A stretch of DNA of 35,951 bases from Pelomonas sp. KK5 (GTDB lineage Bacteria; Pseudomonadota; Gammaproteobacteria; Burkholderiales; Burkholderiaceae_C). The notes below the pieces were generated by a model, which had not been told where the DNA came from, ran no database searches, and worked only from the letters and a program-made list of their open reading frames with translations. Within the stretch, counting starts at the first letter, position 1. Every line of letters begins with the position of its first letter. The translations under genes and the position numbers were made by a program. The stretch is from assembly GCF_001984095.1 (NCBI RefSeq), contig NZ_LYVQ01000040.1, positions 1-35,951 of the forward strand, read 5' to 3'. Positions 18,148-25,241 of the stretch are shown here, piece after piece.

Positions 18148-18812
18148 AAGAAGACCGACCCCAGCAGTTCGACCTGATCGCCTTCGATTGGGACGGCACC
18201 CTCTTCGATTCCACCGCGCTGATCACCCGCAGCATCCAGGCCGCTGCGGAGGACCTGGGCCTGCCGCGGCCCTCCGATGAGGCTGCCAGTTATGTCATCG
18301 GCATGGCGCTGTACCCCGCGCTGGCCCATGCGGTGCCGAGCCTGCCGCCCGAGCGCTACAAGGAGATGGGGCTGCGCTACCGGCACCACTACCTGGGCGC
18401 CCAGCACGAGGTGGCGCTGTTCGACGGCACCCGCGCGATGCTCGAGGCGCTGAAGGCTCGCCACCACTGGCTGACGGTGGCCACCGGCAAGAACCGCCGC
18501 GGGCTGGACGAGGTGCTGCAGGTCTCGGGCCTGCATGCGATGTTCGACGGCACCCGCACCGCCGACGAGACCGCCGGCAAGCCCGATCCGACGATGCTGC
18601 TGGAACTGATGCGCGAGTTCGGCGCCGAGCCCGAGCGCACGCTGATGATCGGCGACACCACGCATGACCTGCAGATGGCCGTCAACGCCGGCTGCCCCTG
18701 CGTGGGCGTGAGCTACGGCGCGCACGACCACGAGAGCTTTGCCGAGTTCAAGCCGCTGTTCGTGGCCCACTCGACGGCCGAGCTCCACGACTGGCTGATC
18801 CGGCATGGCTGA
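18144..18812 (+). CDS. HAD-family hydrolase (phosphoglycolate phosphatase-like)
   Basis: A 222-residue haloacid dehalogenase-like phosphatase. Motif I is FDWDGTLFDST with nucleophile D15 and acid/base D17; motif II is the threonine in VATGKNRRGL with the lysine in GKPDP; motif IV is GDTTHDLQMAVNAGC. A helical cap domain sits between motifs I and II. The Gph-like architecture suggests a small phosphomonoester substrate, but the true one is unknown. The start overlaps the rluC stop and the end overlaps the Rieske gene by eight bases, indicating one operon. Confidence 0.92.
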   Translation: MKEDRPQQFDLIAFDWDGTLFDSTALITRSIQAAAEDLGLPRPSDEAASYVIGMALYPALAHAVPSLPPERYKEMGLRYRHHYLGAQHEVALFDGTRAMLEALKARHHWLTVATGKNRRGLDEVLQVSGLHAMFDGTRTADETAGKPDPTMLLELMREFGAEPERTLMIGDTTHDLQMAVNAGCPCVGVSYGAHDHESFAEFKPLFVAHSTAELHDWLIRHG

Positions 18813-19221
18813 AGAGGAGCGCCAGAAGCTGCCCCTGTGCGGTTCCGACGAGCTGGCCGAACGCGGCCGCGCCCACACCTTCGACGTGATGCAGTGGCGC
18901 CAGCCCAGCAGCGCCTTCGCGCTGCGCTTCGACGGCAAGGTGGTCGCCTACCTGAACCGCTGCGCCCATGTGCCGACCGAGATGGACTGGCAGGAGGGCG
19001 AGTTCCTGGACAGCAGCAAGCAGTACATCATGTGCTCGATCCACGGGGCGGTGTACGACCCGAAGACCGGCCGCTGCGTCACCGGCATGTGCGGCCGCAT
19101 GGGCCTCACGTCCATCGAGGTGATGGAGGAGGGCGGGCAGGTCTATTGGTATCCTTCCCGCGACACGCAGCCCGCGTTCGACGATGACAAGAACGACAAC
19201 GAGAGTCCGCAGTCCCCATGA
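18805..19221 (+). CDS. Rieske [2Fe-2S] domain protein
   Basis: A 138-residue soluble protein consisting of one Rieske domain. Cluster ligands are C53 and H55 (RCAHV) and C77 and H80 (CSIHGAVYDPKTGRC), the C-x-H / C-x2-H pattern of ferredoxin-type Rieske proteins. There is no signal peptide or oxygenase domain. The C-terminal 20 residues are acidic and disordered. It is fixed between a HAD phosphatase and sppA in many Burkholderiales; its electron partner is unknown. Its stop overlaps the sppA start. Confidence 0.92.
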   Translation: MAEEERQKLPLCGSDELAERGRAHTFDVMQWRQPSSAFALRFDGKVVAYLNRCAHVPTEMDWQEGEFLDSSKQYIMCSIHGAVYDPKTGRCVTGMCGRMGLTSIEVMEEGGQVYWYPSRDTQPAFDDDKNDNESPQSP

Positions 19222-20240
19222 GCGCTCCTGACGATTCCCCCTCCTCTTCCTCCTCCCTGCCGCCGCCGCTGCCGGACCCGCTGCCCGAGCCCGCCGCGGC
19301 CGCGCCGGTGCGACCGCAGGGCTACGAGGCGCTGCTGGCCGAGGTCGCCCGCGAGTACCTGCAGGAGCGCCGCGGCGAGCGTCGCTGGCGGCGCTTCACC
19401 CGGCTGTTCTGGATCGTGCTGGTGCTGGCCGCGCTGTGGTTCACGCTCTCGCTGGGCCGCCACGGCGCGCCCACCGCCACGGGCCCGCACACGGCCCTGG
19501 TCGACGTGCGCGGCGAGATCGCCAGCGACACCGAGGCCAGCGCCGAGCTGATCCTGTCCGCGCTGAAGAGCGCCTTCGAGGATCCCGGCGCCCAGGCCAT
19601 CGTGCTGCGCATCAACTCGCCCGGCGGCAGCCCGGTGCAGGCGGGCATCGTCTACGACGAGATCAAGCGGCTGAAGGCCCTGCACGGCAAGAAGGTCTAT
19701 GCGGTGGTGGAGGAGATCTGCGCCTCGGGCGCCTACTACATCGCAGCCAGTGCCGACGAGATCTACGTGGACAAGGCGTCCATCGTCGGCTCCATCGGCG
19801 TGCTGATGGACGGCTTCGGCTTCACCGGGCTGATGGACAAGGTCGGCGTCGAGCGCCGCCTGCTTACCGCCGGCGAGAACAAGGGCATGCTGGACCCGTT
19901 CACGCCGCTGAAGCCGCAGCAGCGTGCCTATGCCCAGGCCATGCTGGACCAGATCCACCAGCAGTTCATCGCCGTCGTGCGCGAGGGCCGCGGCAAGCGG
20001 CTGAAGGAAACGCCGGAGACCTTCTCCGGCCTGTTCTGGAACGGCCAGGAAGCGGTGCGCCTCGGCCTGGCCGATCACTTCGGCAATCTCGACTACGTGG
20101 CCCGCGAGGTGGTCAAGGCCGAGGACGTGATCGACTACACGCCGCGCGACAACGTGGCCGAGCGCCTGGCCAAGCGCTTCGGCGCGGCGTTCGGCGAGAC
20201 GGCGGTGCGCTCGCTGCGCAGCCTGCCCTCGATCCGCTGA
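19218..20240 (+). CDS. sppA: S49-family signal peptide peptidase SppA
   Basis: A 340-residue membrane-anchored serine peptidase that degrades cleaved signal peptides. A Ser/Pro-rich, disordered N-terminus is followed by a transmembrane helix at about 63-79 and one S49 domain, so it is the short single-domain type. The catalytic Ser/Lys dyad is likely S170 (ICASGAYYIA) and K222 (GENKGMLDPF); their spacing of 52 equals that reported for Bacillus SppA. SPGGSPV and ASIVGSIGVLMDGFGF are family motifs. Its start overlaps the stop of the Rieske gene. Confidence 0.95.
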   Translation: MSAPDDSPSSSSSLPPPLPDPLPEPAAAAPVRPQGYEALLAEVAREYLQERRGERRWRRFTRLFWIVLVLAALWFTLSLGRHGAPTATGPHTALVDVRGEIASDTEASAELILSALKSAFEDPGAQAIVLRINSPGGSPVQAGIVYDEIKRLKALHGKKVYAVVEEICASGAYYIAASADEIYVDKASIVGSIGVLMDGFGFTGLMDKVGVERRLLTAGENKGMLDPFTPLKPQQRAYAQAMLDQIHQQFIAVVREGRGKRLKETPETFSGLFWNGQEAVRLGLADHFGNLDYVAREVVKAEDVIDYTPRDNVAERLAKRFGAAFGETAVRSLRSLPSIR

Positions 20241-20251
20241 AGCTCGGCGTC

Positions 20252-21238
20252 ATGCGGCGGCTGCTGGGCCTGGGCTTGCTGCTGGTCTGCTGCGCCTGTG
20301 GCGCCCAGGTGCAGCCCGACGTGCAGCTGCAGGGCCTCACGCTCGAACAGCTGCCGCGGCCCGCCACGCCGCCGGCCGAGGTCGGGCCGGTCGTGCCCTC
20401 GCAGGTGCAGCGCTGGCGCGAGGAGGGCGAGGCCTACGAGTACGGCAGCAACGGCTTGCAGCGCGATCCGGTCCAGGCGGCCAGGCTCTATTGCCGCGCC
20501 GCCCGCTACGGCGACCCGGTGGCCCAGTACAACCTCGCCTGGATGCTCACCAACGCGCGCGGCATCGAGCGCGACGATGCGCAGGCCGCGCACCTGTTCG
20601 CCGCCGCGGCCGAACAGGGCCTGGTACAGGCGCAGAACATGGCCGCCAAGATGGGCACGCCGCTGGGCCCGCCGCCGGCCTGCCTGCTGCAGCCCGATAC
20701 CGATCCCAAGCCGCTCGCAGCCGTGCCCAGACGCATGACGCCGGCCGCGCAGCTGCAGGCGCTGCAGGCCCTGCCGGCGCCGAGCAACGCGCCCGAGGTG
20801 ATCGTGCGCTTCGTGCGGCTGGAGGCGCCCGAGTACAAGCTGGCGCCGGCCCTGGTGCTGGCGGTGATGGCCACCGAATCGAACTTCGACCCGCTCGCCA
20901 CCTCGCACGCCAACGCCCAGGGCCTGATGCAGCTGCTGCCCGACACGGCGGCCCGCTTCAAGGTGCGCAAGCTCACCGATCCGGTGCAGAACATCCGCGG
21001 CGGCATGGCCTACCTGCGCTGGCTGCTGGCCTATTTCGAGGGCGACCTGTCGCTGGTGCTGGCGGCCTACAACGCCGGCGAGCGGGCGGTGGAGCGCTAC
21101 CGCGGCGTGCCGCCCTATGCCGAGACGCGCAACTACGTGCGGCGCATCCTGTCGGCGATGGGCGGGCAGCGGGAGCACCCCTTCGATGCCTCGGTGGTGC
21201 AGCCGTCGCCGGTGCTGAGCTTGCTGCGCAAGCCCTGA
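20252..21238 (+). CDS. Lytic transglycosylase (SLT domain) with Sel1-like repeats
   Basis: A 328-residue exported protein. A hydrophobic signal with cysteines (LLVCCACGAQ) starts it; a lipobox is possible but not canonical. Residues about 55-135 contain Sel1-like repeats (A-x-x-Y-x-x-A-A-R-x-G-D-x-x-A-Q-Y-N-L-A). Residues about 190-310 are a soluble lytic transglycosylase domain with catalytic E209 in AVMATESNFDPLA, followed by AQGLMQLLPDTAARF and AYNAGERAVERY. Such enzymes cleave peptidoglycan to 1,6-anhydromuropeptides. It begins 11 bases after sppA and may be the last gene of the rluC-sppA run. Confidence 0.93.
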   Translation: MRRLLGLGLLLVCCACGAQVQPDVQLQGLTLEQLPRPATPPAEVGPVVPSQVQRWREEGEAYEYGSNGLQRDPVQAARLYCRAARYGDPVAQYNLAWMLTNARGIERDDAQAAHLFAAAAEQGLVQAQNMAAKMGTPLGPPPACLLQPDTDPKPLAAVPRRMTPAAQLQALQALPAPSNAPEVIVRFVRLEAPEYKLAPALVLAVMATESNFDPLATSHANAQGLMQLLPDTAARFKVRKLTDPVQNIRGGMAYLRWLLAYFEGDLSLVLAAYNAGERAVERYRGVPPYAETRNYVRRILSAMGGQREHPFDASVVQPSPVLSLLRKP

Positions 21239-21249
21239 CCCTGCGGGGG

Positions 21250-21289
21250 CGGGGGCAGGTCTTGCCTCTCATGGTTTTCACTGCCCCCG
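21250..21289 (+). repeat. Dispersed inverted repeat, copy B
   Basis: CGGGGGCAG (21250-21258) pairs perfectly with CTGCCCCCG (21281-21289) across a 22-base loop. The left arm continues into GTCTTG, giving GGGGGCAGGTCTTG, a 14-base match to the copy at 35712-35725. It lies just after the transglycosylase stop and could also act as a transcription stop, though no T tract follows. Confidence 0.6.
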
Positions 21290-21361
21290 AGGCATGGGTG
21301 GATACCGTCGAGTTTGCTCGTTATGCTGACTCCGTTCAATCAGCCAAGGAACCGAATCTCC

Positions 21362-21688
21362 ATGAAGCGCATCCTCCTCGTCTCCGCCCTGGGCCTCGTT
21401 GCCGCCTCCTCCGCCTTTGCCGCGGAAGGCGATGCTGTCGCCGCTCTGCGCAGCGAGTGCGCGGCCAAGTACACGGCCAAGCAGGACCAGACCCCGATCG
21501 CCGCCAACGAGTACCGCTTCGTCTACGCCAAGGGCGAGTTCAAGGGCGAACAGCAGATGGGCATGTCGCTGGCCTGCACCGAAGGCCAGTACGCCGCGTA
21601 CCTGGATTCGGCCGACCCGGTCAAGGTGATGGGCGCCTACCCCACCGCCGCCGGCCGCCCGACCGCCAAGGACGCGGCGAAGAAGTAA
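21362..21688 (+). CDS. Small secreted protein of unknown function
   Basis: A 108-residue protein with a clear signal peptide (MKRILLVSALGLVAASSAFAA, cleavage after AFA or FAA). The mature part of about 87 residues has two cysteines (in RSECAAKY and SLACTEGQ) that could form one disulfide, and a Lys/Ala-rich tail. I recognise no family. I chose ATG 21362 because it begins the signal peptide; an in-frame ATG 16 codons earlier would bury it. A dispersed hairpin repeat lies about 70 bases upstream and a perfect 16-bp palindrome overlaps its stop codon. Confidence 0.82.
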   Translation: MKRILLVSALGLVAASSAFAAEGDAVAALRSECAAKYTAKQDQTPIAANEYRFVYAKGEFKGEQQMGMSLACTEGQYAAYLDSADPVKVMGAYPTAAGRPTAKDAAKK

Positions 21689-21702
21689 GTAACGCGTTAC
21701 TT
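21687..21702. repeat. Perfect 16-bp palindrome at convergent gene ends
   Basis: AAGTAACGCGTTACTT is fully self-complementary. It overlaps the TAA of the small secreted gene and contains the TAA of the DUF72 gene. GTAACGCGTTACTTG recurs at 30593-30607, again covering the stop codon of a minus-strand gene. Confidence 0.7.
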
Positions 21703-22509
21703 GTCCGCCAAGCGCTCGCGCAGCGCCATGGCGGACAGCGGCGCCTTCTCCTTGGCGCCGCTGATGAAGAACATGAATACGTCGCGCGGCCTCTGCTCGG
21801 GCGTATCGTCGGCTTGCACGAGTGGCACGCCTGCGGGCTGGCCGCCGTCGCGCCAGGCTTTCCCGCAGGCCGCCAGCGCATCCAATGCCTCGGGCGTGCA
21901 GCCCAGCGGCAGCGCGGCGTCGGTGCGCATCATCCGGGTGTAGACGAAGTCGGCCGTGAGGTCGGCGAAGGACGGGTAGTCGTCCGAGTCGGTGAACACC
22001 GTGCCGGCCTTGTAGCGCCGCGCCAGCGCGAGGAACTCCGGGCTCAGGAAGCTCGCGTGGCGCACGTCCAGCACATGGCGCAGCGCAACGCCGCCGACTT
22101 CCGGAGGCAGCAGCTTCAGGAAGGCCTCGAAGTCCTCGGGATCGAACTTCTTCGTCGGTGCGAACTGCCAGACGATGGGCCCGAGCTTGGCGCCCAGCTC
22201 CGCCAGGCCGCTGCCGACGAAGCGCTCCACCGACTCGCCCGCCTCGGCCAGCACGCGCCGGTTGGTCGCGAAGCGGTTGGCCTTCAGCGAGAAGACGAAA
22301 TCCTCCGGCGTCTCGGCGCGCCACTTGGCGAAGGTGGCGGGCTTGAAGGTGCTGTAGTAGGTGCCGTTGACCTCGATCGCACTGAGCTTGCGGCTGGCGT
22401 ATTCCAGCTCGCGGCTGTGCGGCCAGCCCTGCGGGTAGAAGGCGCCGTCGCGCCAGGGCTCGAAGGTCCAGCCGCCGATGCCCGTGCGAATGTGATGGGA
22501 GGTGCTCAT
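21697..22509 (-). CDS. DUF72 (YecE-like) TIM-barrel protein
   Basis: A 270-residue protein of the DUF72 family, whose barrel fold suggests a hydrolase or nuclease-like enzyme but whose activity is not settled. Landmarks include RTGIGGWTFEPWRDGAFYP at the N-terminus, IEVNGTYYSTFKPATFAKWRAETPEDFVFSLKANRFATN, and a late HVLDVRHASF segment. I chose ATG 22509 (MSTSHHIRTGIGGW) because upstream codons have no family similarity and run into the divergent gene. It ends eight bases from the convergent small secreted protein and is divergent from a thioesterase across 70 bases. Confidence 0.93.
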   Translation of the reverse strand: MSTSHHIRTGIGGWTFEPWRDGAFYPQGWPHSRELEYASRKLSAIEVNGTYYSTFKPATFAKWRAETPEDFVFSLKANRFATNRRVLAEAGESVERFVGSGLAELGAKLGPIVWQFAPTKKFDPEDFEAFLKLLPPEVGGVALRHVLDVRHASFLSPEFLALARRYKAGTVFTDSDDYPSFADLTADFVYTRMMRTDAALPLGCTPEALDALAACGKAWRDGGQPAGVPLVQADDTPEQRPRDVFMFFISGAKEKAPLSAMALRERLADK

Positions 22510-22579
22510 CCGTACGATGTTGCCCGAGCGCCGTTGCGCCTGCAACGACAATGAACTTCGCCACGCAAGGAGCCCGTCG

Positions 22580-23005
22580 ATGACACCGCTGAACCCCGAA
22601 GACTTCAACCGCCGCGGCGCCGACATGCTGCCCGGCCACCTGGGCATCAACATCCTGGCCATCTCGGCCGCCGAGGTGCGGGCCGAACTGCCGGTGCGCC
22701 GCGCGGTGCTGGCGCCCAACGGCTATCTGCATGCCGGCAGCGTCGTCACGCTGGCCGACACCTGCTGCGGCTACGGCTGCGTGGCCGCGCTGCCCCAGGG
22801 TGCCCAGGGCTTCACGACGGTGGAGTTGAAGTCCAACCACCTGGGCACGGCCCTCGAAGGCGTGATCGAGTGCGTCGCCAGGCCGGTCCACCTGGGCCGC
22901 ACGACGCAGGTCTGGGACGCGGTCGTCACGCACCGCGACACCGGCAAGACCATCGCGATGTTCCGCTGCACGCAGATGGTCCTCTATCCCAAGCAGGGCG
23001 CATGA
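22580..23005 (+). CDS. PaaI-family hotdog-fold thioesterase
   Basis: A 141-residue hotdog-fold protein of the PaaI/YbdB type, which hydrolyses acyl-CoA thioesters. The core helix and strand, NGYLHAGSVVTLADTCCGYGC, carry the conserved H-x-G and the acidic residue of the catalytic site, followed by TTVELKSNHLGTALEG. AAGGAG ends nine bases before ATG 22580, which decides the start. Its stop overlaps the ATG of the next gene, so the two are coupled. The substrate is unknown; an aromatic or hydroxyacyl-CoA is typical for the family. Confidence 0.93.
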   Translation: MTPLNPEDFNRRGADMLPGHLGINILAISAAEVRAELPVRRAVLAPNGYLHAGSVVTLADTCCGYGCVAALPQGAQGFTTVELKSNHLGTALEGVIECVARPVHLGRTTQVWDAVVTHRDTGKTIAMFRCTQMVLYPKQGA

Positions 23006-23382
23006 ACACCACGGATCTGCGGGCGCTCGCCAGCGCCTTCGAGCGCAAGGCCGCCCGCTGCGAGGCCTGCATGGCGCTGGTCTGCCCCGGCTGGGAGTCG
23101 ATGCCGGCCGGCTTCGACGCCGCGGTGCTGGAGCGCGTGGGCACGCTGCGCGATCCGGCCGACGAGGATCCGACGCTGGCCGAGCACCACCCGAACGGCA
23201 CGCACGGCTGGTCGGCCGAGGCGCCGATCGCCCCGGCCTTCTTCCCGTACAACCGCTGCGACGTGTGGCGATGCCGGGCCTGCGCGCGGCCCTTCCTGCG
23301 CTACACCGAGTACGGCGGCTACTACCAGGACGAGCGGGTCCGCGAGCTGGATGGCGAGCTGCTGAGCGACGCCACGCCATAG
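23002..23382 (+). CDS. Conserved-looking protein with two C-x2-C pairs
   Basis: A 126-residue cytoplasmic protein I cannot assign to a named family. Cysteines C20-x2-C23 with C28, and C91-x2-C94 with C86, sit at opposite ends of the chain and could together form a zinc-ribbon-like site. The segment after the second pair (RPFLRYTEYGGYYQDERVREL) is rich in Tyr, Arg and Glu and looks like the best-conserved part. It overlaps the thioesterase stop by four bases, so a joint role or shared expression is likely. No signal peptide or membrane helix. Confidence 0.85.
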   Translation: MNTTDLRALASAFERKAARCEACMALVCPGWESMPAGFDAAVLERVGTLRDPADEDPTLAEHHPNGTHGWSAEAPIAPAFFPYNRCDVWRCRACARPFLRYTEYGGYYQDERVRELDGELLSDATP

Positions 23383-23499
23383 CCCCGCGCTATACAGTCG
23401 CGCCGAATCGACATGGCCGCGGGCACGCTTCGTGCACACCTCGCCACCCAGAATCCGCTCACCCATCCAACGCTCGCACGGGAACGCACGCTCATCACG

Positions 23500-24522
23500 A
23501 TGGATCTGTCCGCCGAACCCAAGGCCACGCCCTCGCTGGGCATGCTCGGAATCACTGCGCTCGAGGAGCAGGTCTACCGCAGCCTGCTGCGCGTGCCGGG
23601 CAGCACGCCCGAGATGCTGGCCGCGCCGCTGGGCTGCACCGCCGCTGCCATCCATGGTGCGGCGCTCGGGCTCGAGGCCAAGGGCTTCGCCACCATCGGC
23701 CCCGAGCAGCAGCCGCGGCTGTTCCCCTCGCCGCCCGACATCGCGATCGAGTCGCTGCTGCTGCACCGCCAGAAGGAGTTGCAGCAGTCGCGCCTGGCCA
23801 TCGCCGACCTGCAGCGCGAGCAGATGAGCACCGCCGAGGGCAACCCGGTGGTCGAGATCATCGACGCCGACCCGGCCGCCCAGGCCCAGCCCTATGCGCA
23901 GAGCCACAGCCGCGCGGTCAGCGAGGTGCTGTGCCTGATCCGCCCGCCCTTCCTGGTCTCGGCGCCGAACAAGGGCGAGAACTCGCGGGCCGAGGCGCGC
24001 AAGCGCGGCGTGCGCTACCGCAACATCGTGCACCCGGACACGCTGGCCCTGCCGGGCTGGCCCGAGATCCTGCGGCAGGACTACGAGGCCGGCGAGGAGT
24101 TGCGGCTGCTGTCGGACTTCCCGTTCAAGATGATCGTGGCCGACCGCGAACTGGGCCTGCTGCCGCTGAAGATCGAGGAGCCGCAGGGGCCGATGCTGCT
24201 GCTGCGCCGCTCGGCGGTGCTGGACGCGCTGTGCGAGCTGTTCGAGACCCTGTGGCAGAAGGCGGTGCCCCTGCACTTCGCCGCCGACAACAGCTACTCG
24301 ATCGGCACCGCGGCGGCCTTTCCGAGCCCGCTCGACGCGATGGTTCCGCTGCTGGCGGCCGGGGTCAACGACAAGGTCGCAGCCGAGCGGCTGGGCATGT
24401 CCGAGCGCACCTTCATGCGCCGCATCGACGCGCTGTACCAGTCGCTCGATGCGCGCTCGCGCTTCCAGGCCGGCTGGCTGGCCGCGCTGCGCACGATGGA
24501 TGCCGCGAAGACGACAGGCTGA
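23500..24522 (+). CDS. TrmB/LuxR-like transcriptional regulator
   Basis: A 340-residue regulator with two helix-turn-helix parts. The N-terminal one (ITALEEQVYRSLLRVPGSTPEMLAAPLGCTAAAIHGAALGLEAKGFA) resembles the TrmB winged helix, followed by a coiled helix (residues about 88-110). The C-terminal one (AAGVNDKVAAERLGMSERTFMRRIDALYQSLDARSRFQAG) resembles a LuxR-type DNA-binding domain. The middle region (residues about 125-260) has the phospholipase-D-like fold context seen in TrmB sensors but no motif I can name. I chose ATG 23500; an upstream ATG at 23413 adds 29 residues with no structure. A perfect 18-bp palindrome lies between it and the PEP-CTERM gene. Confidence 0.82.
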   Translation: MDLSAEPKATPSLGMLGITALEEQVYRSLLRVPGSTPEMLAAPLGCTAAAIHGAALGLEAKGFATIGPEQQPRLFPSPPDIAIESLLLHRQKELQQSRLAIADLQREQMSTAEGNPVVEIIDADPAAQAQPYAQSHSRAVSEVLCLIRPPFLVSAPNKGENSRAEARKRGVRYRNIVHPDTLALPGWPEILRQDYEAGEELRLLSDFPFKMIVADRELGLLPLKIEEPQGPMLLLRRSAVLDALCELFETLWQKAVPLHFAADNSYSIGTAAAFPSPLDAMVPLLAAGVNDKVAAERLGMSERTFMRRIDALYQSLDARSRFQAGWLAALRTMDAAKTTG

Positions 24523-24539
24523 GGTCAGGTTCCGGCCAG

Positions 24540-24557
24540 CTTCTGCCATGGCAGAAG
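24540..24557. promoter_or_regulatory. Perfect 18-bp palindrome, candidate operator
   Basis: CTTCTGCCATGGCAGAAG is completely self-complementary. It starts 17 bases after the regulator stop and ends 69 bases before the PEP-CTERM ATG. There is no T tract after it, so a terminator is unlikely. Its position fits an operator for the adjacent regulator (inference). Confidence 0.6.
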
Positions 24558-24626
24558 TCCGCCACCCGTGAAGAAGGTCACGCTCCTATGCTGCGGCTAC
24601 CAACCAGCAAAGGAACAGAAACCTTC

Positions 24627-25241
24627 ATGTTCACACGTCAACTGAAGCGCCTGATCGGCGCCACGCTCGCCACGGCCGCCCTCGCTACCCTCGCATTGGC
24701 CGCCACGCCGGCATTCGCCGCGAAGATCGAGCTGTCCTACCTGCCGCCCATCATCGGCATCGAGATGCAGTACCGCGGCATGGGCTATGCCGATGCCAAC
24801 GGCGACTTCATCAGCCTGGCCGGCGCCACCATCACCTCGGCCACCGTCAAGGTGGACTTCACGGTGCCCGACGGCTTCGACGTCAGCGGCTTCCACATGG
24901 ACATGGCCGTGCCGGTCATCAATGCCACGAGCCAGTATTTCGCGGTCGAGGGCACCGACCTGGTTCAGCTCTCGCCCAACCATTACAGCTACTCGCTGAC
25001 GACCAGCGACTTCAACGGCCAGATCGTCGCCAGCCGTTTCGCGATCGAGACCTACGGCATCGATGCCGACGGCAATGCGGTCGGCTGGCCGGCCAGCGTG
25101 GACCACAGCACCGGCTTCTACTTCACCGTCAATGCGCCCACCGCGCCGGTGCCCGAGGCCTCCAGCGCGATGATGCTGCTGGCCGGCCTGGGCGTGGTGC
25201 CGGTCCTAGTCGCGCGCCGTCGCCGTCATCGCGACTGCTGA
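24627..25241 (+). CDS. PEP-CTERM sorting-signal protein
   Basis: A 204-residue exported protein. A signal peptide covers about residues 1-31 (ending AATPAFAA). The body is strand-rich and polar with no cysteine and no recognised enzyme domain. The C-terminus has the PEP-CTERM layout: V-P-E-A-S, a hydrophobic helix (MMLLAGLGVVPVLV), then A-R-R-R-R-H-R. Such proteins are processed by exosortase (EpsH-type) at the cell envelope, often linked to exopolysaccharide. AAAGGAAC upstream supports ATG 24627. It follows a regulator and an 18-bp palindrome and overlaps the end of the convergent kinase gene by 36 bases. No exosortase gene is in the window. Confidence 0.88.
   Translation: MFTRQLKRLIGATLATAALATLALAATPAFAAKIELSYLPPIIGIEMQYRGMGYADANGDFISLAGATITSATVKVDFTVPDGFDVSGFHMDMAVPVINATSQYFAVEGTDLVQLSPNHYSYSLTTSDFNGQIVASRFAIETYGIDADGNAVGWPASVDHSTGFYFTVNAPTAPVPEASSAMMLLAGLGVVPVLVARRRRHRDC

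Noticed and set aside
24540-24557. Terminator for the TrmB/LuxR-like regulator gene
   Set aside because: The palindrome could fold with a 4-base loop, but no T tract follows on either strand at the needed distance.
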